A DNA stretch of 64,000 nt from Limanda limanda (Eukaryota > Chordata > Actinopteri > Pleuronectiformes > Pleuronectidae), in the NCBI RefSeq assembly GCF_963576545.1, contig NW_026870596.1, forward strand, positions 62,001 through 126,000. Reading direction: 5' to 3'. The notes under the pieces are model-generated. The model made no database searches, was not told the origin of the DNA, and worked only from the letters and a program-made list of their open reading frames with translations. Position numbers and translations under genes: made by a program. This document shows, in pieces, positions 1-10,100 of this stretch. The first letter of the stretch is position 1; each line of letters begins with the position of its first letter.

Positions 1-68
1 GCTTTCATCCCTAACCCTAACCCTTCCGAAAGTCGGAGAAGCTCAAGGATGGTACTGATCGATGCGCG

Positions 69-90
69 CTACCCCATTTAGTGGGGGTAG
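69..90 (+). repeat. Inverted repeat / hairpin in A tail (reference)
   Basis: CTACCCC (69-75) and GGGGTAG (84-90) are perfect reverse complements flanking an 8-nt loop. An alternative pairing is CCCCA with TGGGG around TTTAG. The hairpin recurs in A units. The first stem base pair is lost in the gcgcattacc and gcgcaacc forms, and the aaga variant (ggggaaga for gggtaga) weakens the right arm. This is a DNA or RNA folding feature only; no function is assigned. Confidence 0.6.
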
Positions 91-106
91 AGCCTACTTG
101 CAAGTC

Positions 107-202
107 TCTCCGACCTTCACAAAAAAAGTTATTCAAGAATATCTCTTTCTCCTATGTGCTTTCATCCCTAACCCTAACCCTAACCCTTCCGAAAGTCGGA
201 GA
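107..202 (+). repeat. Long-range inverted repeat bracketing the telomeric block in A
   Basis: TCTCCGACCTTC (107-118, in the common block) and GAAAGTCGGAGA (191-202) are reverse complements at 11 of 12 positions, separated by 72 nt that contain the A7 tract and the telomeric hexamers. B keeps a different part of the same arm: GAAGGTCG at 346-353, complementary to CGACCTTC at 274-281. The sequence shows the complementarity. That it folds in vivo is inference. Confidence 0.55.
166..186 (+). repeat. Interstitial telomeric repeat block inside A unit (reference)
   Basis: Three perfect CCCTAA hexamers followed by CCC, i.e. TTAGGG repeats on the minus strand. The same block sits at the same place in every A3; A2 has two hexamers. 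Over the window this is about 606 perfect hexamers, all with CCCTAA on the plus strand. The minus strand of an A3 block has four GGG runs spaced by TTA, the minimum for an intramolecular telomeric G-quadruplex; A2 has only three. Confidence 0.96.
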
Positions 203-264
203 AGCTCAAGGATGGTACTGATCGATGCGCGCTACCCCATTTAGTGGGGGTAGAGCCTACTTGC

Positions 265-419
265 AAGTCTCTCCGACCTTCACAAAAAAAGTTATTCAAG
301 AATATCTCCTCAGATTTGGGGGAATTTCGTCGGTCGACCTCTTCCGAAGGTCGTACAAGCTCGGGGATGGTACCAATCGATCCGCAGGACCCAAATTAGT
401 CCAGATGCAACCACTTTCC
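265..419 (+). repeat. Type B monomer, reference copy (155 bp)
   Basis: This unit has the common 43-bp block (265-307), then a B-specific segment with a G5 run and the palindrome GGTCGACC (332-339), then cttccgaaggtcgtacaagc, ggatggtaccaatcgat and a tail ending ccactttcc. It has no telomeric hexamers. Recurring variants are: tttcgtcgg or ttctgtcgg; ggtcgac, ggttgac or ggtcaac; ctcgggg, ctcaagg or ctcaaag; gatccgc or gatctgc; cagatgcaa or cagattcaa. These occur in linked combinations, for example ggtcaac with ctcaagg and cagattcaa, which mark HOR positions. There are 176 B units in the span counted. Confidence 0.97.
335..353 (+). repeat. Short hairpin in B (reference)
   Basis: CGACCT (335-340) and AGGTCG (348-353) form a 6-bp stem with a 7-nt loop, overlapping the 8-bp palindrome GGTCGACC (332-339). 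Variants ggttgac and ggtcaac, common in the ctcaagg type of B, break the palindrome. Confidence 0.5.
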
Positions 420-1708
420 AAGTCTCTCCGACCTTCACAAAAAAAGTTATTCAAGAATATCTCTTTCTCCTATGTGCTTTCATCCCTAACCCTAACCCTA
501 ACCCTTCCGAAAGTCGGAGAAGCTCAAGGATGGTACTGATCGATGCGCGCAACCCCATTTAGTGGGGGTAGAGCCTACTTGCAAGTCTCTCCGACCTTCA
601 CAAAAAAAGTTATTCAAGAATATCTCCTCAGATTTTGGGGGAATTTCGTCGGTCGACCTCTTCCGAAGGTCGTACAAGCTCGGGGATGGTACCAATCGAT
701 CTGCAGGACCCAAATTAGTCCAGATGCAACCACTTTCCAAGTCTCTCCGACCTTCACAAAAAAAGTTATTCAAGAATATCTCTTTCTCCTATGTGCTTTC
801 ATCCCTAACCCTAACCCTAACCCTTCCGAAAGTCGGAGAAGCTCAAGGATGGTACCGATCGATGCGCGCTACCCCATTTAGTGGGGGTAGAGCCTACTTG
901 CAAGTCTCTCCGACCTTCACAAAAAAAGTTATTCAAGAATATCTCTTTCTCCTATGTGCTTTCATCCCTAACCCTAACCCTAACCCTTCCGAAAGTCGGA
1001 GAAGCTCAAGGATGGTACCGATCGATGCGCGCAACCCCATTTAGTGGGGGTAGAGCCTACTTGCAAGTCTCTCCGACCTTCACAAAAAAAGTTATTCAAG
1101 AATATCTCCTCAGATTTGGGGGAATTTCGTCGGTCGACCTCTTCCGAAGGTCGTACAAGCTCGGGGATGGTACCAATCGATCTGCAGGACCCAAATTAGT
1201 CCAGATGCAACCACTTTCCAAGTCTCTCCGACCTTCACAAAAAAAGTTATTCAAGAATATCTCTTTCTCCTATGTGCTTTCATCCCTAACCCTAACCCTA
1301 ACCCTTCCGAAAGTCGGAGAAGCTCAAGGATGGTACCGATCGATGCGCGCTACCCCATTTAGTGGGGGTAGAGCCTACTTGCAAGTCTCTCCGACCTTCA
1401 CAAAAAAAGTTATTCAAGAATATCTCTTTCTCCTATGTGCTTTCATCCCTAACCCTAACCCTAACCCTTCCGAAAGTCGGAGAAGCTCAAGGATGGTACC
1501 GATCGATGCGCGCTACCCCATTTAGTGGGGGTAGAGCCTACTTGCAAGTCTCTCCGACCTTCACAAAAAAAGTTATTCAAGAATATCTCTTTCTCCTATG
1601 TGCTTTCATCCCTAACCCTAACCCTAACCCTTCCGAAAGTCGGAGAAGCTCAAGGATGGTACCGATCGATGCGCGCTACCCCATTTAGTGGGGGTAGAGC
1701 CTACTTGC

Positions 1709-1865
1709 AAGTCTCTCCGACCTTCACAAAAAAAGTTATTCAAGAATATCTCTTTCTCCTATGTGCTTTCATCCCTAACCCTAACCCTTCCGAAAGTCGG
1801 AGAAGCTCAAGAATGGTACTGATCGATGCGTGCAACCCCATTTAGTGGGGGTAGAGCCTACTTGC
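1709..1865 (+). repeat. Type A2 monomer, first complete copy (157 bp)
   Basis: The unit is identical in plan to A3 but has two CCCTAA hexamers plus CCC, so it is exactly 6 bp shorter. This copy also carries private changes: caagaatgg for caaggatgg, and gcgtgcaacc in the tail. There are 74 A2 units in the span counted. They are not scattered at random: from 4124 onward they recur at corresponding places in the HOR cycles. Confidence 0.95.
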
Positions 1866-2501
1866 AAGTCTCTCCGACCTTCACAAAAAAAGTTATTCAA
1901 GAATATCTCCTCAGATTTGGGGGAATTTCGTCGGTCGACCTCTTCCGAAGGTCGTACAAGCTCGGGGATGGTACCAATCGATCCGCAGGACCCAAATTAG
2001 TCCAGATGCAACCTCTTTCCAAGTCTCTCCGACCTTCACAAAAAAAGTTATTCAAGAATATCTCTTTCTCCTATGTGCTTTCATCCCTAACCCTAACCCT
2101 AACCCTTCCGAAAGTCGGAGAAGCTCAAGGATGGTACTGATCGATGCGCGCTACCCCATTTAGTGGGGGTAGAGCCTACTTGCAAGTCTCTCCGACCTTC
2201 ACAAAAAAAGTTATTCAAGAATATCTCTTTCTCCTATGTGCTTTCATCCCTAACCCTAACCCTAACCCTTCCGAAAGTCGGAGAAGCTCAAGGATGGTAC
2301 CGATCGATGCGCGCTACCCCATTTAGTGGGGGTAGAGCCTACTTGCAAGTCTCTCCGACCTTCACAAAAAAAGTTATTCAAGAATATCTCCTCAGATTTG
2401 GGGGAATTTCGTCGGTCGACCTCTTCCGAAGGTCGTACAAGCTCGGGGATGGTACCAATCGATCCGCAGGACCCAAATTAGTCCAGATGCAACCACTTTC
2501 C

Positions 2502-3642
2502 AAGTCTCTCCGACCTTCACAAAAAAAGTTATTCAAGAATATCTCTTTCTCCTATGTGCTTTCATCCCTAACCCTAACCCTAACCCTTCCGAAAGTCGGA
2601 GAAGCTCAAGGATGGTACCGATCGATGCGCGCTACCCCATTTAGTGGGGGTAGAGCCTACTTGCAAGTCTCTCCGACCTTCACAAAAAAAGTTATTCAAG
2701 AATATCTCTTTCTCCTATGTGCTTTCATCCCTAACCCTAACCCTAACCCTTCCGAAAGTCGGAGAAGCTCAAGGATGGTACCGATCGATGCGCGCTACCC
2801 CATTTAGTGGGGGTAGAGCCTACTTGCAAGTCTCTCCGACCTTCACAAAAAAAGTTATTCAAGAATATCTCTTTCTCCTATGTGCTTTCATCCCTAACCC
2901 TAACCCTAACCCTTCCGAAAGTCGGAGAAGCTCAAGGATGGTACCGATCGATGCGCGCTACCCCATTTAGTGGGGGTAGAGCCTACTTGCAAGTCTCTCC
3001 GACCTTCACAAAAAAAGTTATTCAAGAATATCTCTTTCTCCTATGTGCTTTCATCCCTAACCCTAACCCTAACCCTTCCGAAAGTCGGAGAAGCTCAAGG
3101 ATGGTACCGATCGATGCGCGCTACCCCATTTAGTGGGGGTAGAGCCTACTTGCAAGTCTCTCCGACCTTCACAAAAAAAGTTATTCAAGAATATCTCTTT
3201 CTCCTATGTGCTTTCATCCCTAACCCTAACCCTAACCCTTCCGAAAGTCGGAGAAGCTCAAGGATGGTACCGATCGATGCGCGCTACCCCATTTAGTGGG
3301 GGTAGAGCCTACTTGCAAGTCTCTCCGACCTTCACAAAAAAAGTTATTCAAGAATATCTCTTTCTCCTATGTGCTTTCATCCCTAACCCTAACCCTAACC
3401 CTTCCGAAAGTCGGAGAAGCTCAAGGATGGTACCGATCGATGCGCGCTACCCCATTTAGTGGGGGTAGAGCCTACTTGCAAGTCTCTCCGACCTTCACAA
3501 AAAAAGTTATTCAAGAATATCTCTTTCTCCTATGTGCTTTCATCCCTAACCCTAACCCTAACCCTTCCGAAAGTCGGAGAAGCTCAAGGATGGTACTGAT
3601 CGATGCGCGCAACCCCATTTAGTGGGGGTAGAGCCTACTTGC
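2502..3642 (+). repeat. Homogeneous run of seven consecutive A3 monomers
   Basis: Seven 163-bp A3 units (7 x 163 = 1141 bp) follow each other without a B. As far as can be read by eye they are identical except at the last tail, which changes to ggtactgatcgatgcgcgcaa. This indicates very recent single-monomer amplification, in contrast with the dimeric organisation further right. Confidence 0.9.
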
Positions 3643-4123
3643 AAGTCTCTCCGACCTTCACAAAAAAAGTTATTCAAGAATATCTCCTCAGATTTGGGGG
3701 AATTTCGTCGGTCGACCTCTTCCGAAGGTCGTACAAGCTCGGGGATGGTACCAATCGATCCGCAGGACCCAAATTAGTCCAGATGCAACCACTTTCCAAG
3801 TCTCTCCGACCTTCACAAAAAAAGTTTTTCAAGAATATCTCTTTCTCCTATGTGCTTTCATCCCTAACCCTAACCCTAACCCTTCCGAAAGTCGGAGAAG
3901 CTCAAGGATGGTACTGATCGATGCGCGCTACCCCATTTAGTGGGGGTAGAGCCTACTTGCAAGTCTCTCCGACCTTCACAAAAAAAGTTATTCAAGAATA
4001 TCTCTTTCTCCTATGTGCTTTCATCCCTAACCCTAACCCTAACCCTTCCGAAAGTCGGAGAAGCTCAAGGATGGTACTGATCGATGCGCGCTACCCCATT
4101 TAGTGGGGGTAGAGCCTACTTGC

Positions 4124-7100
4124 AAGTCTCTCCGACCTTCACAAAAAAAGTTATTCAAGAATATCTCCTCAGATTTGGGGGAATTTCGTCGGTCGACCTC
4201 TTCCGAAGGTCGTACAAGCTCGGGGATGGTACCAATCGATCCGCAGGACCCAAATTAGTCCAGATGCAACCACTTTCCAAGTCTCTCCGACCTTCACAAA
4301 AAAAGTTATTCAAGAATATCTCCTCAGATTTGGGGGAATTCTGTCGGTCGACCTCTTCCGAAGGTCGTACAAGCTCGGGGATGGTACCAATCGATCCGCA
4401 GGACCCAAATTAGTCCAGATGCAACCACTTTCCAAGTCTCTCCGACCTTCACAAAAAAAGTTATTCAAGAATATCTCTTTCTCCTATGTGCTTTCATCCC
4501 TAACCCTAACCCTAACCCTTCCGAAAGTCGGAGAAGCTCAAGGATGGTACCGATCGATGCGCATTACCCCATTTAGTGGGGGTAGAGCCTACTTGCAAGT
4601 CTCTCCGACCTTCACAAAAAAAGTTATTCAAGAATATCTCCTCAGATTTGGGGGAATTTCGTCGGTCGACCTCTTCCGAAGGTCGTACAAGCTCAAAGAT
4701 GGTACCAATCGATCTGCAGGACCCAAATTAGTCCAGATGCAACCACTTTCCAAGTCTCTCCGACCTTCACAAAAAAAGTTATTCAAGAATATCTCTTTCT
4801 CCTATGTGCTTTCATCCCTAACCCTAACCCTTCCGAAAGTCGGAGAAGCTCAAGGATGGTACCGATCGATGCGCATTACCCCATTTAGTGGGGGAAGAGC
4901 CTACTTGCAAGTCTCTCCGACCTTCACAAAAAAAGTTATTCAAGAATATCTCCTCAGATTTGGGGGAATTCTGTCGGTCGACCTCTTCCGAAGGTCGTAA
5001 AAGCTCGGGGATGGTACCAATCGATCCGCAGGACCCAAATTAGTCCAGATGCAACCACTTTCCAAGTCTCTCCGACCTTCACAAAAAAAGTTATTCAAGA
5101 ATATCTCTTTCTCCTATGTGCTTTCATCCCTAACCCTAACCCTTCCGAAAGTCGGAGAACCTCAAAGATGGTACCGATCGATGCAGATTACCCCATTTAG
5201 TGGGGGTAGAGCCTACTTGCAAGTCTCTCCGACCTTCACAAAAAAAGTTATTCAAGAATATCTCCTCAGATTTGGGGGAATTCTGTCGGTCGACCTCTTC
5301 CGAAGGTCGTACAAGCTCGGGGATGGTACCAATCGATCTGCAGGACCCAAATTAGTCCAGATGCAACCACTTTCCAAGTCTCTCCGACCTTCACAAAAAA
5401 AGTTATTCAAGAATATCTCTTTCTCCTATGTGCTTTCATCCCTAACCCTAACCCTAACCCTTCCGAAAGTCGGAGAAGCTCAAGAATGGTACCGATCGAT
5501 GTGCATTACCCCATTTAGTGGGGGTAAAGCCTACTTGCAAGTCTCTCCGACCTTCACAAAAAAAGTTATTCAAGAATATCTCCTCAGATTTGGGGGAATT
5601 TCGTCGGTTGACCTCTTCCGAAGGTCGTACAAGCTCAAGGATGGTACCAATCGATCTGCAGGACCCAAATTAGTCCAGATGCAACCACTTTCCAAGTCTC
5701 TCCGACCTTCACAAAAAAAGTTATTCAAGAATATCTCTTTCTCCTATGTGCTTTCATCCCTAACCCTAACCCTAACCCTTCCGAAAGTCGGAGAAGCTCA
5801 AGGATGGTACCGATCGATGCGCATTACCCCATTTAGTGGGGGAAGAGCCTACTTGCAAGTCTCTCCGACCTTCACAAAAAAAGTTATTCAAGAATATCTC
5901 CTCAGATTTGGGGGAATTCTGTCGGTCGACCTCTTCCGAAGGTCGTACAAGCTCGGGGATGGTACCAATCGATCCGCAGGACCCAAATTAGTCCAGATGC
6001 AACCACTTTCCAAGTCTCTCCGACCTTCACAAAAAAAGTTATTCAAGAATATCTCTTTCTCCTATGTGCTTTCATCCCTAACCCTAACCCTTCCGAAAGT
6101 CGGAGAAGCTCAAGGATGGTACCGATCTATGCGCATTACCCCATTTAGTGGGGGTAGAGCCTACTTGCAAGTCTCTCCGACCTTCACAAAAAAAGTTATT
6201 CAAGAATATCTCCTCAGATTTGGGGGAATTCTGTCGGTCGACCTCTTCCGAAGGTCGTACAAGCTCGGGGATGGTACCAATCGATCCGCAGGACCCAAAT
6301 TAGTCCAGATGCAACCACTTTCCAAGTCTCTCCGACCTTCACAAAAAAAGTTATTCAAGAATATCTCTTTCTCCTATGTGCTTTCATCCCTAACCCTAAC
6401 CCTAACCCTTCCGAAAGTCGGAGAAGCTCAAGGATGGTACCGATCGATGCGCATTACCCCATTTAGTGGGGGAAGAGCCTACTTGCAAGTCTCTCCGACC
6501 TTCACAAAAAAAGTTATTCAAGAATATCTCCTCAGATTTGGGGGAATTCTGTCGGTCGACCTCTTCCGAAGGTCGTACAAGCTCGGGGATGGTACCAATC
6601 GATCCGCAGGACCCAAATTAGTCCAGATGCAACCACTTTCCAAGTCTCTCCGACCTTCACAAAAAAAGTTATTCAAGAATATCTCTTTCTCCTATGTGCT
6701 TTCATCCCTAACCCTAACCCTAACCCTTCCGAAAGTCGGAGAAGCTCAAGGATGGTACCGATCGATGCGCGCTACCCCATTTAGTGGGGGTAGAGCCTAC
6801 TTGCAAGTCTCTCCGACCTTCACAAAAAAAGTTATTCAAGAATATCTCTTTCTCCTATGTGCTTTCATCCCTAACCCTAACCCTAACCCTTCCGAAAGTC
6901 GGAGAAGCTCAAGGATGGTACCGATCGATGCGCGCTACCACATTTAGTGGGGGTAGAGCCTACTTGCAAGTCTCTCCGACCTTCACAAAAAAAGTTATTC
7001 AAGAATATCTCTTTCTCCTATGTGCTTTCATCCCTAACCCTAACCCTAACCCTTCCGAAAGTCGGAGAAGCTCAAGGATGGTACCGATCGATGTGCATTA

Positions 7101-10100
7101 CCCCATTTAGTGGGGGTAGAGCCTACTTGCAAGTCTCTCCGACCTTCACAAAAAAAGTTATTCAAGAATATCTCCTCAGATTTGGGGGAATTTCGTCGGT
7201 TGACCTCTTCCGAAGGTCGTACAAGCTCAAGGATGGTACCAATCGATCTGCAGGACCCAAATTAGTCCAGATGCAACCACTTTCCAAGTCTCTCCGACCT
7301 TCACAAAAAAAGTTATTCAAGAATATCTCTTTCTCCTATGTGCTTTCATCCCTAACCCTAACCCTAACCCTTCCGAAAGTCGGAGAAGCTCAAGGATGGT
7401 ACCGATCGATGCGCATTACCCCATTTAGTGGGGGAAGAGCCTACTTGCAAGTCTCTCCGACCTTCACAAAAAAAGTTATTCAAGAATATCTCCTCAGATT
7501 TGGGGGAATTCTGTCGGTCGACCTCTTCCGAAGGTCGTAAAAGCTCGGGGATGGTACCAATCGATCCGCAGGACCCAAATTAGTCCAGATGCAACCACTT
7601 TCCAAGTCTCTCCGACCTTCACAAAAAAAGTTATTCAAGAATATCTCTTTCTCCTATGTGCTTTCATCCCTAACCCTAACCCTTCCGAAAGTCGGAGAAC
7701 CTCAAAGATGGTACCGATCGATGCAGATTACCCCATTTAGTGGGGGTAGAGCCTACTTGCAAGTCTCTCCGACCTTCACAAAAAAAGTTATTCAAGAATA
7801 TCTCCTCAGATTTGGGGGAATTCTGTCGGTCGACCTCTTCCGAAGGTCGTACAAGCTCGGGGATGGTACCAATCGATCTGCAGGACCCAAATTAGTCCAG
7901 ATGCAACCACTTTCCAAGTCTCTCCGACCTTCACAAAAAAAGTTATTCAAGAATATCTCTTTCTCCTATGTGCTTTCATCCCTAACCCTAACCCTAACCC
8001 TTCCGAAAGTCGGAGAAGCTCAAGAATGGTACCGATCGATGTGCATTACCCCATTTAGTGGGGGTAAAGCCTACTTGCAAGTCTCTCCGACCTTCACAAA
8101 AAAAGTTATTCAAGAATATCTCCTCAGATTTGGGGGAATTTCGTCGGTTGACCTCTTCCGAAGGTCGTACAAGCTCAAGGATGGTACCAATCGATCTGCA
8201 GGACCCAAATTAGTCCAGATGCAACCACTTTCCAAGTCTCTCCGACCTTCACAAAAAAAGTTATTCAAGAATATCTCTTTCTCCTATGTGCTTTCATCCC
8301 TAACCCTAACCCTAACCCTTCCGAAAGTCGGAGAAGCTCAAGGATGGTACCGATCGATGCGCATTACCCCATTTAGTGGGGGAAGAGCCTACTTGCAAGT
8401 CTCTCCGACCTTCACAAAAAAAGTTATTCAAGAATATCTCCTCAGATTTGGGGGAATTCTGTCGGTCGACCTCTTCCGAAGGTCGTACAAGCTCGGGGAT
8501 GGTACCAATCGATCCGCAGGACCCAAATTAGTCCAGATGCAACCACTTTCCAAGTCTCTCCGACCTTCACAAAAAAAGTTATTCAAGAATATCTCTTTCT
8601 CCTATGTGCTTTCATCCCTAACCCTAACCCTTCCGAAAGTCGGAGAAGCTCAAGGATGGTACCGATCTATGCGCATTACCCCATTTAGTGGGGGTAGAGC
8701 CTACTTGCAAGTCTCTCCGACCTTCACAAAAAAAGTTATTCAAGAATATCTCCTCAGATTTGGGGGAATTCTGTCGGTCGACCTCTTCCGAAGGTCGTAC
8801 AAGCTCGGGGATGGTACCAATCGATCCGCAGGACCCAAATTAGTCCAGATGCAACCACTTTCCAAGTCTCTCCGACCTTCACAAAAAAAGTTATTCAAGA
8901 ATATCTCTTTCTCCTATGTGCTTTCATCCCTAACCCTAACCCTAACCCTTCCGAAAGTCGGAGAAGCTCAAGGATGGTACCGATCGATGCGCGCTACCCC
9001 ATTTAGTGGGGGTAGAGCCTACTTGCAAGTCTCTCCGACCTTCACAAAAAAAGTTATTCAAGAATATCTCTTTCTCCTATGTGCTTTCATCCCTAACCCT
9101 AACCCTAACCCTTCCGAAAGTCGGAGAAGCTCAAGGATGGTACCGATCGATGCGCGCTACCACATTTAGTGGGGGTAGAGCCTACTTGCAAGTCTCTCCG
9201 ACCTTCACAAAAAAAGTTATTCAAGAATATCTCTTTCTCCTATGTGCTTTCATCCCTAACCCTAACCCTAACCCTTCCGAAAGTCGGAGAAGCTCAAGGA
9301 TGGTACCGATCGATGTGCATTACCCCATTTAGTGGGGGTAGAGCCTACTTGCAAGTCTCTCCGACCTTCACAAAAAAAGTTATTCAAGAATATCTCCTCA
9401 GATTTGGGGGAATTTCGTCGGTTGACCTCTTCCGAAGGTCGTACAAGCTCAAGGATGGTACCAATCGATCTGCAGGACCCAAATTAGTCCAGATGCAACC
9501 ACTTTCCAAGTCTCTCCGACCTTCACAAAAAAAGTTATTCAAGAATATCTCTTTCTCCTATGTGCTTTCATCCCTAACCCTAACCCTAACCCTTCCGAAA
9601 GTCGGAGAAGCTCAAGGATGGTACCGATCGATGCGCATTACCCCATTTAGTGGGGGAAGAGCCTACTTGCAAGTCTCTCCGACCTTCACAAAAAAAGTTA
9701 TTCAAGAATATCTCCTCAGATTTGGGGGAATTCTGTCGGTCGACCTCTTCCGAAGGTCGTACAAGCTCGGGGATGGTACCAATCGATCCGCAGGACCCAA
9801 ATTAGTCCAGATGCAACCACTTTCCAAGTCTCTCCGACCTTCACAAAAAAAGTTATTCAAGAATATCTCTTTCTCCTATGTGCTTTCATCCCTAACCCTA
9901 ACCCTTCCGAAAGTCGGAGAAGCTCAAGGATGGTACCAATCTATGCGCATTACCCCATTTAGTGGGGGTAGAGCCTACTTGCAAGTCTCTCCGACCTTCA
10001 CAAAAAAAGTTATTCAAGAATATCTCCTCAGATTTGGGGGAATTCTGTCGGTCGACCTCTTCCGAAGGTCGTACAAGCTCGGGGATGGTACCAATCGATC

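Larger units (their letters stand above)
102..264 (+). repeat. Type A3 monomer, reference copy (163 bp)
   Basis: This is the first complete A unit. It has the 43-bp common block (102-144), a pyrimidine-rich stretch, three CCCTAA hexamers plus CCC (166-186), a block shared with B (ttccgaaagtcggagaagct to about 226), then a C4...G5 hairpin tract (232-253) and a tail ending cttgc. The tail after ggatggtac is the most variable part: gatcgatgcgcgctacc, gcgcaacc, gcgcattacc, gtgcattacc, gcagattacc and gatctatgcgcattacc forms recur at fixed places in the higher-order repeats. There are 152 complete A3 units in the span counted. Confidence 0.97.
1..4123 (+). repeat. A-rich irregular zone of the array
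   Basis: The window opens inside an A2 (1-101), followed by 19 full A units (18 A3, one A2) and only 6 B. The order is A3, B-A3, B-A3, A3, B-A3, A3, A3, A2, B-A3, A3, B-A3, six more A3, B-A3, A3. Tails are nearly all the gcgcgctacc or gcgcaacc forms, and both ggtaccg and ggtactg occur. No regular B-A dimer ladder and no B-B tandem is present, unlike the rest of the window. Confidence 0.93.

Noticed and set aside
69..90. Bacterial rho-independent terminator
   Set aside because: The C4/G5 hairpin is not followed by a T-run, and the context is a eukaryotic satellite.
265..419. CENP-B-box-like site on the minus strand of B (ttcggaagaggtcgac)
   Set aside because: The first half and central A fit the mammalian consensus, but the CGGG half does not (TCGA). 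It is too weak to call without binding data.
265..419. RNA polymerase III B-box around ggtcgacct, i.e. a tRNA/SINE-derived monomer
   Set aside because: It departs from the B-box consensus at its second and last positions. I could find no matching A-box or cloverleaf, and the plus strand lacks a TTTT terminator in standard units.
498..773. Minus-strand open frame of 91 codons
   Set aside because: It exists only because of the extra T near 633-636 in one B unit. It translates the satellite in antisense and has no recognisable protein features.
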